Below are positions 1 to 6,421 of a stretch of 7,096 bases of DNA, in pieces. The notes below the pieces were generated by a model, which made no database searches, was not told where the DNA came from, and was given only the letters and a program-made list of their open reading frames with translations. Within the stretch, counting starts at the first letter, position 1; the number at the start of each line of letters is the position of its first letter. The DNA is from Anaerolineaceae bacterium (lineage in GTDB: Bacteria > Planctomycetota > Phycisphaerae > FEN-1346 > JAACEH01), in the NCBI GenBank assembly GCA_011682595.1, contig JAACEH010000088.1, positions 1-7,096 of the forward strand, given 5' to 3'. A program made the translations under genes and the position numbers.

Positions 1-791
1 TACGAACATCCCTCGCGCTTCAAGGCGTGAACCGTCGGCACGAGAATGTCGCGCTCGATCTGGGCCATCAACTCGGGCGTGACGACCGGGGCCGGGCTGT
101 AGGCTCCCATGCCGCCGGTGTTGGGCCCCTTGTCGCCGTCGAAGATGGGCTTGTGGTCCTGGCTCGACTCCAGTGGATAGATGTTCCGCCCGTCCACCAG
201 GGCCAGGATGGAGGCCTCCTCGCCGACCAGTTTCTCCTCAACGACGACCTCGTCGCCGGCCCGGCCGAAGACCCGATCGACCATGATCTGCCGGACCGCC
301 GCCAGGGCCTCGTCCTGGCTGTCGCAGACAAAGACGCCCTTGCCCAGGGCCTCGCCCGAGACCTTAACCACCACCGGCTCCTCGCGGGTCTCGATGTACT
401 TGCGAGCGTCATCGACCAGCGAAAACGTCCGGTGCTCGGCCGTCGGCACTGCGTGCTGTCTCAACAAGTGCTTGCAGAAAGCCTTCGAACCTTCCAGGCG
501 GGCCGACGCGGCTTCGGGACCGAAGATCCGCAGCCCCTGGGCCTCGAAGGCGTCGACAATGCCCGCCACCAGCGGACGCTCCGGGCCGACCACCGTCAGG
601 TCGATACGGTTCTGTTTCGCGAAATCGACCAGGGCCGGCAGATCGTCGGCGGCAATAGCGACGTTCTCGCCGAACTGGGCCGTCCCGGGATTGCCCGGAG
701 CAGTGAATATCCGTTTGACACGCCCCGACTGGGCGATCTTCCAGACCAACGCGTGCTCGCGACCACCCGATCCGACGACTAGAATCTTCAT
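1..791 (-). CDS. purD: Phosphoribosylamine-glycine ligase (GAR synthetase), N-terminal 263 residues, cut by window edge
   Basis: PurD is a cytoplasmic ATP-grasp enzyme that joins 5-phosphoribosylamine and glycine, using ATP, in the second step of de novo purine synthesis. The reverse strand reads continuously from the ATG at 789-791 to the left edge with no stop. It starts with the family's N-terminal motif MKILVVGSGGREHAL, has TAPGNPGT near residue 30, VVGPERPLVAGIVD near 67, and the ATP-grasp lysine region VVKVSGEALGKGV at 141-153. The signature QDHKPIFDGDKGPNTGGMGA spans 211-230. The family is usually about 420-430 residues, so about 160 C-terminal residues lie outside the window. The start is supported by GGGGAG (complement of 800-805) eight bases upstream. 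The central loop reads SGEALGKG rather than the common DGLAAGKG, a tolerated variation. The gene lies 88 bp downstream of the TPR gene on the same strand and may share its transcript. Identification is very secure. Confidence 0.97.
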   Translation of the reverse strand, partial: MKILVVGSGGREHALVWKIAQSGRVKRIFTAPGNPGTAQFGENVAIAADDLPALVDFAKQNRIDLTVVGPERPLVAGIVDAFEAQGLRIFGPEAASARLEGSKAFCKHLLRQHAVPTAEHRTFSLVDDARKYIETREEPVVVKVSGEALGKGVFVCDSQDEALAAVRQIMVDRVFGRAGDEVVVEEKLVGEEASILALVDGRNIYPLESSQDHKPIFDGDKGPNTGGMGAYSPAPVVTPELMAQIERDILVPTVHALKREGCS

Positions 792-799
792 CTATGGAA

Positions 800-805
800 C
801 TCCCC
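800..805 (-). promoter_or_regulatory. Shine-Dalgarno site of purD
   Basis: The complement reads GGGGAG, eight bases before the purD ATG at 789-791. It fixes the start and shows that purD has its own ribosome loading site even if co-transcribed with the gene upstream. Confidence 0.6.
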
Positions 806-879
806 GTCTCACTGGATTTCGTTGCACACGGATTCTACGCCGTGGCGGCGGCGCAGGCAAGCACTTTGGCACTATGTTA

Positions 880-2433
880 TCAGCGGGGATACTCCGGCTG
901 CGGCTCTTCCGGCTGCACCTGGTCGGCCGGTTCTTCCGGCGGCGCTTCCGGTTCTTCAGCAGGCTCCTCGACCGGCTCTTCGGCGGGCTGCTCGAGCGAC
1001 GGCTCTTCGGGAGCAGGCGGCGCCGGCTCTGGCTCTCCCTGCGGTCCGGGCTCGGCCTCGGGTTGTCCTTCCGGCAACAGCGGGCTCGTCCCCGGCTGCG
1101 GCTCGGGAGTGGGTTCCACCTGGGGTTGCGGAGTCGGCTCGGGTTCGGGCTCGGGCTCTGGTGCCGGTTCCGGTTCGGGACGTTTCATTAGGCCCAGGCT
1201 GATCAGGATATCGGTGTTGCTTCGCCCGAGCAGGGCGTTTTCCGGCAGGTCCCGGCGGGCCAACTCGATTATCCGTTCGGACCTCCGCAGGTTGCCCCCT
1301 CGGGCGGCCGCCCTGATCGCCTTGACGTAAATGTCGTAGCCCGGCTTCTGCCGAGCCATGGCCAGGTAAATATCGGCCGCCTGCCCGTGGCGGCCCGCCC
1401 TCTCGAGCAGCGCCGCGTACAGCCGCTTGTTCCCTTCGTCCTCCGGCCGCCGGCGGTAAACGCGCTGTGCGAACCTCAGCGCCGCCATGACCTTGCCCTT
1501 GCCATTCAGGGCCGCCGCCAGGCGGGACTCAACATCGAGGTTGCCCGGAAAACTGCCGCGGGCCTTCCGCAGAATGGTCAAGGCCCGGTCCAGCCGACGC
1601 GTCTTCTGGTAAGCCTCGGCCAGCATCAGCGAACTGCCCGGGTCCTGTCCGCCATCGGATTTTACCGCCCTCTTCAGGTAGTCGATAGCCTCCTTGTACT
1701 TGCCAAGTCTGACCTGGCACCGGCCGATGCGGCCGTTCAGCTCGCCATCCCGCAAGAAGCCGGGCAGCGCGGCCAGGTAGCTTTGCAGAGCCGCCGCATG
1801 GTCACCCGCCTTGTAGGCCTGGTCGCCCTTTTGGCGCAGGGCGGCATAGTCCGGCCCCCCGTTGCCCCTGAGGCTGTAAACCAGCACCCCGCCGCCGGCG
1901 ATTATCACCACGGCGGCCACGACTGCGATCACCAACTTACGAGCCGACCTCCCCCCCACGGCCGGGCCGACGATCGACTCCGGCTTCACCGGGGCCGACG
2001 GGACGGCCGTGTCCGAGACGTCCATCCGGTCGTAAGTAGCCGAGAGAAGTTGCCTCCACTCGCCCACGCCGGGCAGGCCGCCGCGGGTGCTGCGGGCCTG
2101 GAACACCAGGCAGGCCTTCAGCCGCCGGGCCTCATCCCGGCTGCGGCAACGGAACCGGCTGGCCTTGGCCCGCCCGATCCGCTGAACGTTGACCGTCTGC
2201 GGGTCGGCGAACTGAACGCTGGCCAGATCGGCCAGCGGCATCTCCCGCCCCTCGGCGATCCACAGCCGGTGGGCGGTCACCAGAAGGTGAACCTTTTGCC
2301 CCGGCTTGCCGCCGCCGGACGGATCGGCGAGCACCGCTTTGACTTTCAGGAGAACCTGTGCCTTGGATGGCTGGGATGGCTTGGATGGCTTGGGTGGCTT
2401 GGGTGGCTGGGATGGCTGGGATGGTTTGGCCAT
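880..2433 (-). CDS. Membrane-anchored TPR protein with PH-like N-terminal region and Pro/Glu-rich C-terminal tail (517 aa)
   Basis: No named family is recognised. Residues 3-24 are a low-complexity (K/Q)P(S/P) tract. Residues 25-112 look like a small PH/GRAM-type beta domain ([13 protein letters not shown], then [11 protein letters not shown]), recognised only by pattern. A single membrane helix spans about 166-187 ([21 protein letters not shown]), with basic residues before it, which suggests a cytoplasmic N-terminus and the rest outside. Residues 195-400 form about five or six TPR-like helical pairs, for example [20 protein letters not shown] and [15 protein letters not shown]. Residues 418-517 are a PEPEP/EEP tail likely to be disordered. 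TPR repeats generally mediate protein binding, so an envelope scaffold role is inferred. The ATG at 2433 has only a weak AAGAG site close upstream, but it is the start nearest the promoter at 2509-2538. purD follows on the same strand. Confidence 0.85.
   Translation of the reverse strand: MAKPSQPSQPPKPPKPSKPSQPSKAQVLLKVKAVLADPSGGGKPGQKVHLLVTAHRLWIAEGREMPLADLASVQFADPQTVNVQRIGRAKASRFRCRSRDEARRLKACLVFQARSTRGGLPGVGEWRQLLSATYDRMDVSDTAVPSAPVKPESIVGPAVGGRSARKLVIAVVAAVVIIAGGGVLVYSLRGNGGPDYAALRQKGDQAYKAGDHAAALQSYLAALPGFLRDGELNGRIGRCQVRLGKYKEAIDYLKRAVKSDGGQDPGSSLMLAEAYQKTRRLDRALTILRKARGSFPGNLDVESRLAAALNGKGKVMAALRFAQRVYRRRPEDEGNKRLYAALLERAGRHGQAADIYLAMARQKPGYDIYVKAIRAAARGGNLRRSERIIELARRDLPENALLGRSNTDILISLGLMKRPEPEPAPEPEPEPEPTPQPQVEPTPEPQPGTSPLLPEGQPEAEPGPQGEPEPAPPAPEEPSLEQPAEEPVEEPAEEPEAPPEEPADQVQPEEPQPEYPR
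2363..2425 (-). repeat. Seven tandem 9-bp units inside the 5' end of the TPR gene
   Basis: On the plus strand seven consecutive 9-mers read TTGGATGGC, TGGGATGGC, TTGGATGGC, TTGGGTGGC, TTGGGTGGC, TGGGATGGC and TGGGATGGT. They differ from one another at only a few positions. Read from the minus strand they encode (K/Q)P(S/P) tripeptides almost directly after the start codon. The unit is a multiple of three, so copy-number change would alter the tract length without breaking the frame. Confidence 0.9.
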
Positions 2434-2508
2434 GGCTCTTCAAACCGGACTTGACTGACTGTTGCAGCGTGCGACCCATCGCTGGTGAAAGACTCCCTCT
2501 GCCGGTCA

Positions 2509-2538
2509 ACTATAGGCTACCGCACCACAGTTAGTCAA
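2509..2538 (-). promoter_or_regulatory. Sigma70-like promoter of the TPR-purD transcription unit
   Basis: On the minus strand a TTGACT -35 box (2533-2538) is followed by an 18-bp spacer and a TATAGT -10 box (2509-2514). Each box matches the consensus at five of six bases. The predicted start is near 2502, giving a leader of about 68 bases before the ATG at 2433. No binding site or terminator is evident in the leader. Confidence 0.6.
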
Positions 2539-2588
2539 CCGCAATGTGCCTGCGGCCACCGGGGCGCCAAGGGGGCCGCCCTTTGGAC

Positions 2589-2616
2589 TTGCCTTGGCCG
2601 GCCTTTCGATTATAAT
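2589..2616 (+). promoter_or_regulatory. Sigma70-like promoter of the tRNA-Thr gene
   Basis: A perfect TATAAT -10 box lies at 2611-2616, and TTGCCT (four of six consensus bases) at 2589-2594 gives a 16-bp spacer. Transcription would begin near 2623, about 35 bases before the mature tRNA. The -35 choice is less certain than the -10. The promoter is divergent from that of the TPR gene. Confidence 0.6.
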
Positions 2617-2657
2617 CCCCAAGAGACAGAGCGACAATTCGGACGTGTCTTACAGGA

Positions 2658-2732
2658 GCCACCTTAGCTCAACGGTAGAGCACGGCTTTCGTAAAGCCGG
2701 GGTTCGGGGTTCAAATCCCCGAGGTGGCTCCA
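2658..2732 (+). tRNA. tRNA-Thr(CGT), CCA encoded
   Basis: A full cloverleaf can be drawn. The acceptor stem GCCACCT (2658-2664) pairs with AGGTGGC (2722-2728), and the D stem GCTC with GAGC (2667-2681, loop AACGGTA). The anticodon stem CGGCT (2683-2687) pairs with AGCCG (2695-2699) around the loop TTCGTAA. Positions 2690-2692 give anticodon CGT, which reads the threonine codon ACG. The T stem CGGGG/CCCCG encloses TTCAAAT. The variable loop has five bases. The discriminator base is T (2729), unlike the A of E. coli tRNA-Thr, and CCA is encoded at 2730-2732. All four stems are perfectly paired, so the gene looks functional. Confidence 0.96.
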
Positions 2733-2738
2733 ATTCTT

Positions 2739-2790
2739 GGCCCTTCCTTCATCCACCGTCGGCAACGTGCCCCTAACCCACGCCCATGCT
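2739..2790 (+). repeat. 52-bp dispersed repeat, copy 1
   Basis: This stretch matches 5145-5196 in the same orientation at 43 of 52 positions without gaps. The best-conserved core is CTTCATCC, GTCGGC, TAACCCA and CCCATGCT. It starts six bases after the tRNA CCA end, in non-coding DNA ahead of the secreted hydrolase gene. Both copies lie in intergenic DNA, which suggests a dispersed genomic repeat rather than a coding or gene-specific element. Confidence 0.75.
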
Positions 2791-2947
2791 CTTCGGCCGC
2801 TTCGCCGGGAGGAATTCTCCGGGAAATCTCCGTAACGGAACGAACCGGCGCGGGTTTGGTCTATACGGGGTGCCGGATACTCCGCCATCCTTCTGGCCAC
2901 AAGGTCATTTTAAGTTTCTACGTAGCGACCGATTCAAAAGAGCAACT

Positions 2948-4981
2948 ATGAACTTCGTGCGAACAATGAGCATCTGTGCGGCGGCGATCGTCGCCGGGGC
3001 CATGGCCTGGCCGACCTCGGCCGCAGCCGACGTGAAGGTGTGGAACTATGAGGTCCTTGGCGACGCCTATCGGGTTACCAAGCCGGGGCCGGTGGCGCCG
3101 ATCACCATCGACGGGGCCCGCAACGGCACCTTCTCCGGCGCCGTGGCGGTGGAGTCGGCCAAGGCCATTACCGGCCTGCGGGCCAGCATGGGCAAGCTCT
3201 CCATGGATGGCGCCGAGATTCCCGCCGACCAGGTGGCCCTGCGCTATACAGTGTCCTGGGGGTCGATCGGGGGAGGTCCCGGCGGACTGGACATTCTGCT
3301 CGAATCGCCGCCGGCCAAGGTCGCCGCCGGCAAGAACCGCGCCCTGGCTGGCGTCTGGGTGACGGTGACGGTGCCCGAAAAGGCCAAGGCCGGTCTCTAC
3401 CGCGGTCAGCTCACGGTCCAGGCCGACGGCCTGCCGCCGCGAACGATACCCGTGGAGTTGACCGTGGCCGACTGGCGTATTGCCGATCCCCAGAACTGGC
3501 GCACCTGGATTGAGATGATCCAGTCGCCCGACACGCTGGCCCTGGAGTATAATGTGCCGCTGTGGTCCGACCGGCACTGGGCCATGATCGCCAGGAGTTT
3601 TCGCTTGATCCGCCCCACCGGCAGCCGCGTGGTTTACATTCCGCTCTTGCGCAATACCAACCAGGGCAACGCGGAGTCCATGGTGCGCTGGGTCCGCCAA
3701 AAGGACGGATCATTCAAGCCCGACTACGCCATCATGGAGAAGTACCTTGACCTGGCCCAGGAAAATCTGGGGCACCTCAAGCTGGTGGTCTTCTATGCCT
3801 GGGACACCTACCTGGTGCTTTCCTTTCGCAAACAATCCTTTGTGGAGAGACCGACGGTCGACAAAAGCGCCAGCGCTTACGCCCAAGGCCAGCAACGGCA
3901 GGCCCAACGGCGCTGGGACATGCGTCAAAAAGGGCTGCTGGTGACCATGCTCGACGAGAAGACCGGCAAAACCGAGCCGGGCAACCTGCCGCTCTACACG
4001 GCCCCGGGAAGCCGGGCCTTGTGGCGGCCGGTGTACGCCGAACTGCGGAAACGCATGAAGCGCCGCGGATTAGAAGGGGCCATGGCCCTGGGCATGGTCA
4101 CCGACACGGAGCCATCGAAGAAAGAGGTCGCTTTTCTGCAGGAGGTCTCCGGCGGCCTGTCCTGGGTGGCCCACTCCCACTACCAGCGAACGCGTAACAA
4201 GCCGTCGCCGAACAAGGCCCTGCAGGGCATCGCCGACATCCGCTACGAGGCTCATGCCTACGGCCTGGCCTACCATGTCAATCCGGACAAGAACCCTATT
4301 CGCGGCTGGCTGGTGCCGGAACTGCAGGTCTACCTGGACCGTTTCGGACTGCTTAACGGCAGCGCTCTTCGCGTCAGACAGATGCCGCAACTGAACATCA
4401 CCGGCGGCCAGCGGGGGATCGGACGCATCGGTGGCGACTTCTGGAAGGTCTTCAGAGACAAGCGCGGCAGGCGAGCGGGGCAGGCCTTCGCACGCTACCC
4501 GGCAAACCACTGGCGCGGCCTTAACATAGCGAACTATCTTCTGGCTCCGGGACCCGGCGGGCCGGTGGCTACCGCTCGGCTGGAGAACCTTCGCGAGGGG
4601 CTGCAGGAATGTGAGGCCAGAATACTCATCGAGAACGCCTTGCTCGACGCCGGGCAGAAACAGCGCCTGGGCTCGGATCTCGCCACAAGGGCCCGGGCCA
4701 TACTCGACGAGAATCAGATAGATATGTGGCGAAGCATTTGGACGAACCGGAAGCAACTGGAGATCATGGGCGCCATCTCGGGACGCAGCATGTATGAAGC
4801 CATTTGGGGCGCCTTCAAGAAAGCCGGCATCAAGCTGCCCGGTTTCTGGGACGGCAAGGCCCGCCGCATGCGCAGCCAGGAAGCCCGCGAAGGCCTCGAC
4901 TGGTTTGTCGGCTCCGGATGGCAGCAGCGCAACAAGCAACTCTACGCCGTGGCCGCTGAAGTGCAGCAACGGCTCAAGTGA
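2948..4981 (+). CDS. Secreted GH123/DUF4091-like glycoside hydrolase-type protein (677 aa)
   Basis: The ATG at 2948 begins a Sec signal peptide: basic FVR, a hydrophobic stretch to about residue 20, then TSAAA with likely cleavage near 27/28. The reading frame stays open back to 2786, but that stretch includes intergenic repeat DNA and would bury the signal peptide, so it is rejected. Residues about 28-175 resemble the N-terminal beta-sandwich of GH123-type proteins (VTVPEKAKAGLYRGQLTV near 139-157). Residues about 185-540 would be a barrel-like region. VTDTEPSKKE (384-393) sits where the family has its acidic catalytic D-E-P motif, but with an inserted residue. NYLLAPGPGGPV, then RLENLREGLQECEAR (529-558), matches the DUF4091 C-terminal pattern. 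GH123 members cleave beta-N-acetylgalactosamine linkages; the substrate here is unknown and the active site may be altered. The ribosome site is weak (AGAG, five bases upstream). Confidence 0.85.
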   Translation: MNFVRTMSICAAAIVAGAMAWPTSAAADVKVWNYEVLGDAYRVTKPGPVAPITIDGARNGTFSGAVAVESAKAITGLRASMGKLSMDGAEIPADQVALRYTVSWGSIGGGPGGLDILLESPPAKVAAGKNRALAGVWVTVTVPEKAKAGLYRGQLTVQADGLPPRTIPVELTVADWRIADPQNWRTWIEMIQSPDTLALEYNVPLWSDRHWAMIARSFRLIRPTGSRVVYIPLLRNTNQGNAESMVRWVRQKDGSFKPDYAIMEKYLDLAQENLGHLKLVVFYAWDTYLVLSFRKQSFVERPTVDKSASAYAQGQQRQAQRRWDMRQKGLLVTMLDEKTGKTEPGNLPLYTAPGSRALWRPVYAELRKRMKRRGLEGAMALGMVTDTEPSKKEVAFLQEVSGGLSWVAHSHYQRTRNKPSPNKALQGIADIRYEAHAYGLAYHVNPDKNPIRGWLVPELQVYLDRFGLLNGSALRVRQMPQLNITGGQRGIGRIGGDFWKVFRDKRGRRAGQAFARYPANHWRGLNIANYLLAPGPGGPVATARLENLREGLQECEARILIENALLDAGQKQRLGSDLATRARAILDENQIDMWRSIWTNRKQLEIMGAISGRSMYEAIWGAFKKAGIKLPGFWDGKARRMRSQEAREGLDWFVGSGWQQRNKQLYAVAAEVQQRLK

Positions 4982-4988
4982 TGGCGGC

Positions 4989-5014
4989 AGTGGCGGCCCG
5001 CTCTGGCCGCCACT
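4989..5014 (+). terminator. Perfect 10-bp stem-loop after the hydrolase gene
   Basis: AGTGGCGGCC (4989-4998), the loop CGCTCT and GGCCGCCACT (5005-5014) form an uninterrupted, very GC-rich hairpin beginning eight bases after the stop codon. No T-run follows, so it is not a textbook intrinsic terminator. It could act with Rho, stabilise the transcript's 3' end, or serve both converging genes. Confidence 0.5.
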
Positions 5015-5035
5015 CTAGCGCCGCCCGGCGAGCAT

Positions 5036-5141
5036 GTTGTGCGCCGGCGAATCCACACCCAAGCCGCTCCTGCCTTCGCGGGCCGAAGCCGCTACGGCAG
5101 GCGTAGGCCTGAAGGGCACTGATTCCCTGGCGGCGCACAAC
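5036..5141. repeat. Long-range inverted repeat with nested palindromes
   Basis: GTTGTGCGCCG (5036-5046) is the exact reverse complement of CGGCGCACAAC (5131-5141). Inside, CCTGCC (5069-5074) pairs with GGCAGG (5096-5101), around an inner CTTCG/CGAAG pair (5074-5078 and 5084-5088, sharing one base with the outer stem). AAGCCGCT also occurs twice directly (5061-5068 and 5086-5093). The short open frames here look accidental. It resembles a structured, non-coding dispersed element. Confidence 0.55.
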
Positions 5142-5144
5142 GCC

Positions 5145-5196
5145 GGTCCTCCCTTCATCCCCTGTCGGCGACTTGCCCTTAACCCATACCCATGCT
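5145..5196 (+). repeat. 52-bp dispersed repeat, copy 2
   Basis: It is 83% identical (43/52, ungapped) to 2739-2790 and in the same orientation. This copy is sandwiched between two inverted-repeat structures, its last bases touching the left arm of the hairpin pair that follows. Confidence 0.75.
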
Positions 5197-5198
5197 TG

Positions 5199-5290
5199 CA
5201 GGTGCCACGGTTGCGCAGCAAGAGCAACCGTGCAAATGTATCTCCCACTACAGCCATGCACGGCTGCAAACAGCGCAGCCGTGCCACCTG
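5199..5290. repeat. REP/BIME-like pair of inverted hairpins
   Basis: Hairpin A pairs CACGGTTGC (5206-5214) with GCAACCGTG (5224-5232) over a nine-base loop. Hairpin B pairs GCACGGCTGC (5258-5267) with GCAGCCGTGC (5275-5284) over a seven-base loop. The stems share one sequence except for a T-A to C-G change that keeps pairing. The outer flanks, CAGGTGCCACGGTTGC (5199-5214) and GCAGCCGTGCCACCTG (5275-5290), are inverted copies at 14 of 16 positions, so the whole is a head-to-head pair of one palindromic unit. It ends one base before the stop codon of the cyclase-like gene. Confidence 0.7.
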
Positions 5291-5291
5291 G

Positions 5292-6155
5292 CTAACTATC
5301 CTTTGCCACCTGCAAGCGAGAGAACTGCATACGCTGAACGGCTTCGTTGTCGGCCGCAGTCAGAATGCTCAGCGGGACGGTCGAATTCTCTTTCAGTTTG
5401 TCGAAGTAGTCAGGGTACCAGTCGTCTGGGTCGAATGCCTCCTCAAAGCGGAAATTATGGTATGCCGCAAGCCACACAAACTTGTCCAGGACGTGTTGCT
5501 CATTCTTATGTTCGATTAGCTGGTTCGCTATGGACTCCGCATGGTCGGTCAGAAACTCATCAAACTCACTGCATTCAGTTATGGCAAAAGCCCGCAGATA
5601 GTCTAAAAAGCACGCGGACGTGCTGTCAATCAAGAGGTATTCGGCCAAGTCCACACTCACTCCCACACAACAAACACCGCGGGATAGGGATAGAGAAAGC
5701 ATCTTCTGAACCACTTCAGAGGCGACTAAAACACGAGGATAGGGATCATGTACCTGCAACTCATAGGCGAGAACCAAGCCTTGGCTGAAAATCATGCGGG
5801 ATGTCTCGCAATGATACCCCGCTGAGATTCCACCCCTCACAAAGATGCCCCTGATAGCGAGATCGTACTGTAAAGTGGCCACCGCGTCTATGAATGTGGG
5901 CAAGTATTCTTCCGCGGCAGACAAGCACATACAATCCGAGAAAGTACGTATGGACACCCACTCTTCTCGCTCCTCCTCTCGCAGGAATCGCAGGGTGTGC
6001 TCGAGTGCGTCATCCATGGCTTTCATTTTTGCAACAGCGTCCAGATATCCTTGGGAAACAAAACTGCGGAATCCCAAGATGTCAAGAAAGGCGACTATGC
6101 GCGGCTCGTAAGGCAGAGAGCCAGGGGCTTCAGATGCGTCATGCGTGCGTGTCAT
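5292..6155 (-). CDS. Class III nucleotide-cyclase-like protein (287 aa), probably acquired
   Basis: Class III cyclases make cyclic nucleotides from nucleoside triphosphates using two metal-binding aspartates. Here AFLDILGF (22-29, D25) matches the first metal motif and TFSDCMCLSA (71-80, D74) the second. RGGISAGYH (107-115) and FSQGLVLAYELQ (123-134), then PYPRVLVAS (138-146), follow the fold's order. By eye the transition-state Asn and Arg fall at V128 and E132, so activity is uncertain. The C-terminal 110 residues (FLDYLRAF, then KFVWLAAYHNF near 225-235) match a recurrent, mostly unnamed bacterial family. There is no membrane segment, so it is probably cytosolic. The ATG at 6155 has GAGGTG (complement of 6163-6168) seven bases upstream; a TTG at 6170 would add five residues and is less likely. 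Sampled GC is 48-55% against about 67% nearby, suggesting transfer. No effector gene adjoins it. Confidence 0.85.
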   Translation of the reverse strand: MTRTHDASEAPGSLPYEPRIVAFLDILGFRSFVSQGYLDAVAKMKAMDDALEHTLRFLREEEREEWVSIRTFSDCMCLSAAEEYLPTFIDAVATLQYDLAIRGIFVRGGISAGYHCETSRMIFSQGLVLAYELQVHDPYPRVLVASEVVQKMLSLSLSRGVCCVGVSVDLAEYLLIDSTSACFLDYLRAFAITECSEFDEFLTDHAESIANQLIEHKNEQHVLDKFVWLAAYHNFRFEEAFDPDDWYPDYFDKLKENSTVPLSILTAADNEAVQRMQFSRLQVAKDS

Positions 6156-6421
6156 GCTACGGCACCTCAATAGCTAGCCGCATTCGTTCGCCAAAGCAGG
6201 CATTTCATCCCACGTACGGCCTTCCAACATTCGACCGGTCTTGAAGCTGGCAGCGTGATCCACCAACAATGGATGAAGGAAGCACCCAGTCAGTGATTAT
6301 CGGGCCGCGATGGCAGTAGCGACCACTGGCGCACCTTCCCGCCGGGGCCGGCGACCTCGGCCCACTTCTCCGACCGGACCACTGGGATAAGCTCTAAGCT
6401 GCCGAAACCGCATTGCGCACA
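6156..6421. other. Non-coding stretch between the cyclase-like gene and the small secreted protein gene
   Basis: No credible gene was found on either strand. The stretch would hold the cyclase-like gene's promoter, but only weak candidates are visible, such as TTGGCG and TATTGA on the minus strand very close to the start. GACCACTGG occurs twice (6321-6329 and 6377-6385). TGGATGAAGGAAG near 6270 matches the inverse of the start of the 52-bp repeat copy 1 and may be a worn fragment. Short open frames here lack ribosome sites. Confidence 0.5.

Noticed and set aside
27..1191. Long plus-strand open frames at 27-782, 181-1191 and 794-1330
   Set aside because: They are GC-driven shadows of purD and of the Pro/Glu tail of the TPR gene, with low-complexity Arg/Ser/Gly products.
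1387..2454. 355-codon plus-strand open frame opposite the TPR gene
   Set aside because: The minus-strand product has TPR helices and a membrane segment; this frame ends in LGW repeats that simply mirror the 9-bp tandem units.
2658..2790. tRNA-Thr as an integration site, with the repeat beside it as an attachment duplicate
   Set aside because: The repeat does not copy the tRNA 3' end and no integrase is seen in the window.
2786..2947. In-frame extension of the hydrolase gene back to an ATG at 2786
   Set aside because: It would place 54 residues ahead of a clear signal peptide, begins inside the 52-bp repeat and has no convincing ribosome site.
2918..4969. Minus-strand open frames opposite the hydrolase gene (2918-3700, 4070-4969)
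   Set aside because: They have no family motifs and oppose a gene with a signal peptide and recognisable domains.
5199..5290. CRISPR-like repeat array
   Set aside because: There are only two inverted units with no regular spacers, which fits a REP-type palindrome instead.
4974..5788. Several open frames across the 4982-5291 gap (for example 5034-5519 and 5192-5788)
   Set aside because: They translate hairpins and repeats or the opposite strand of the cyclase-like gene and lack ribosome sites.
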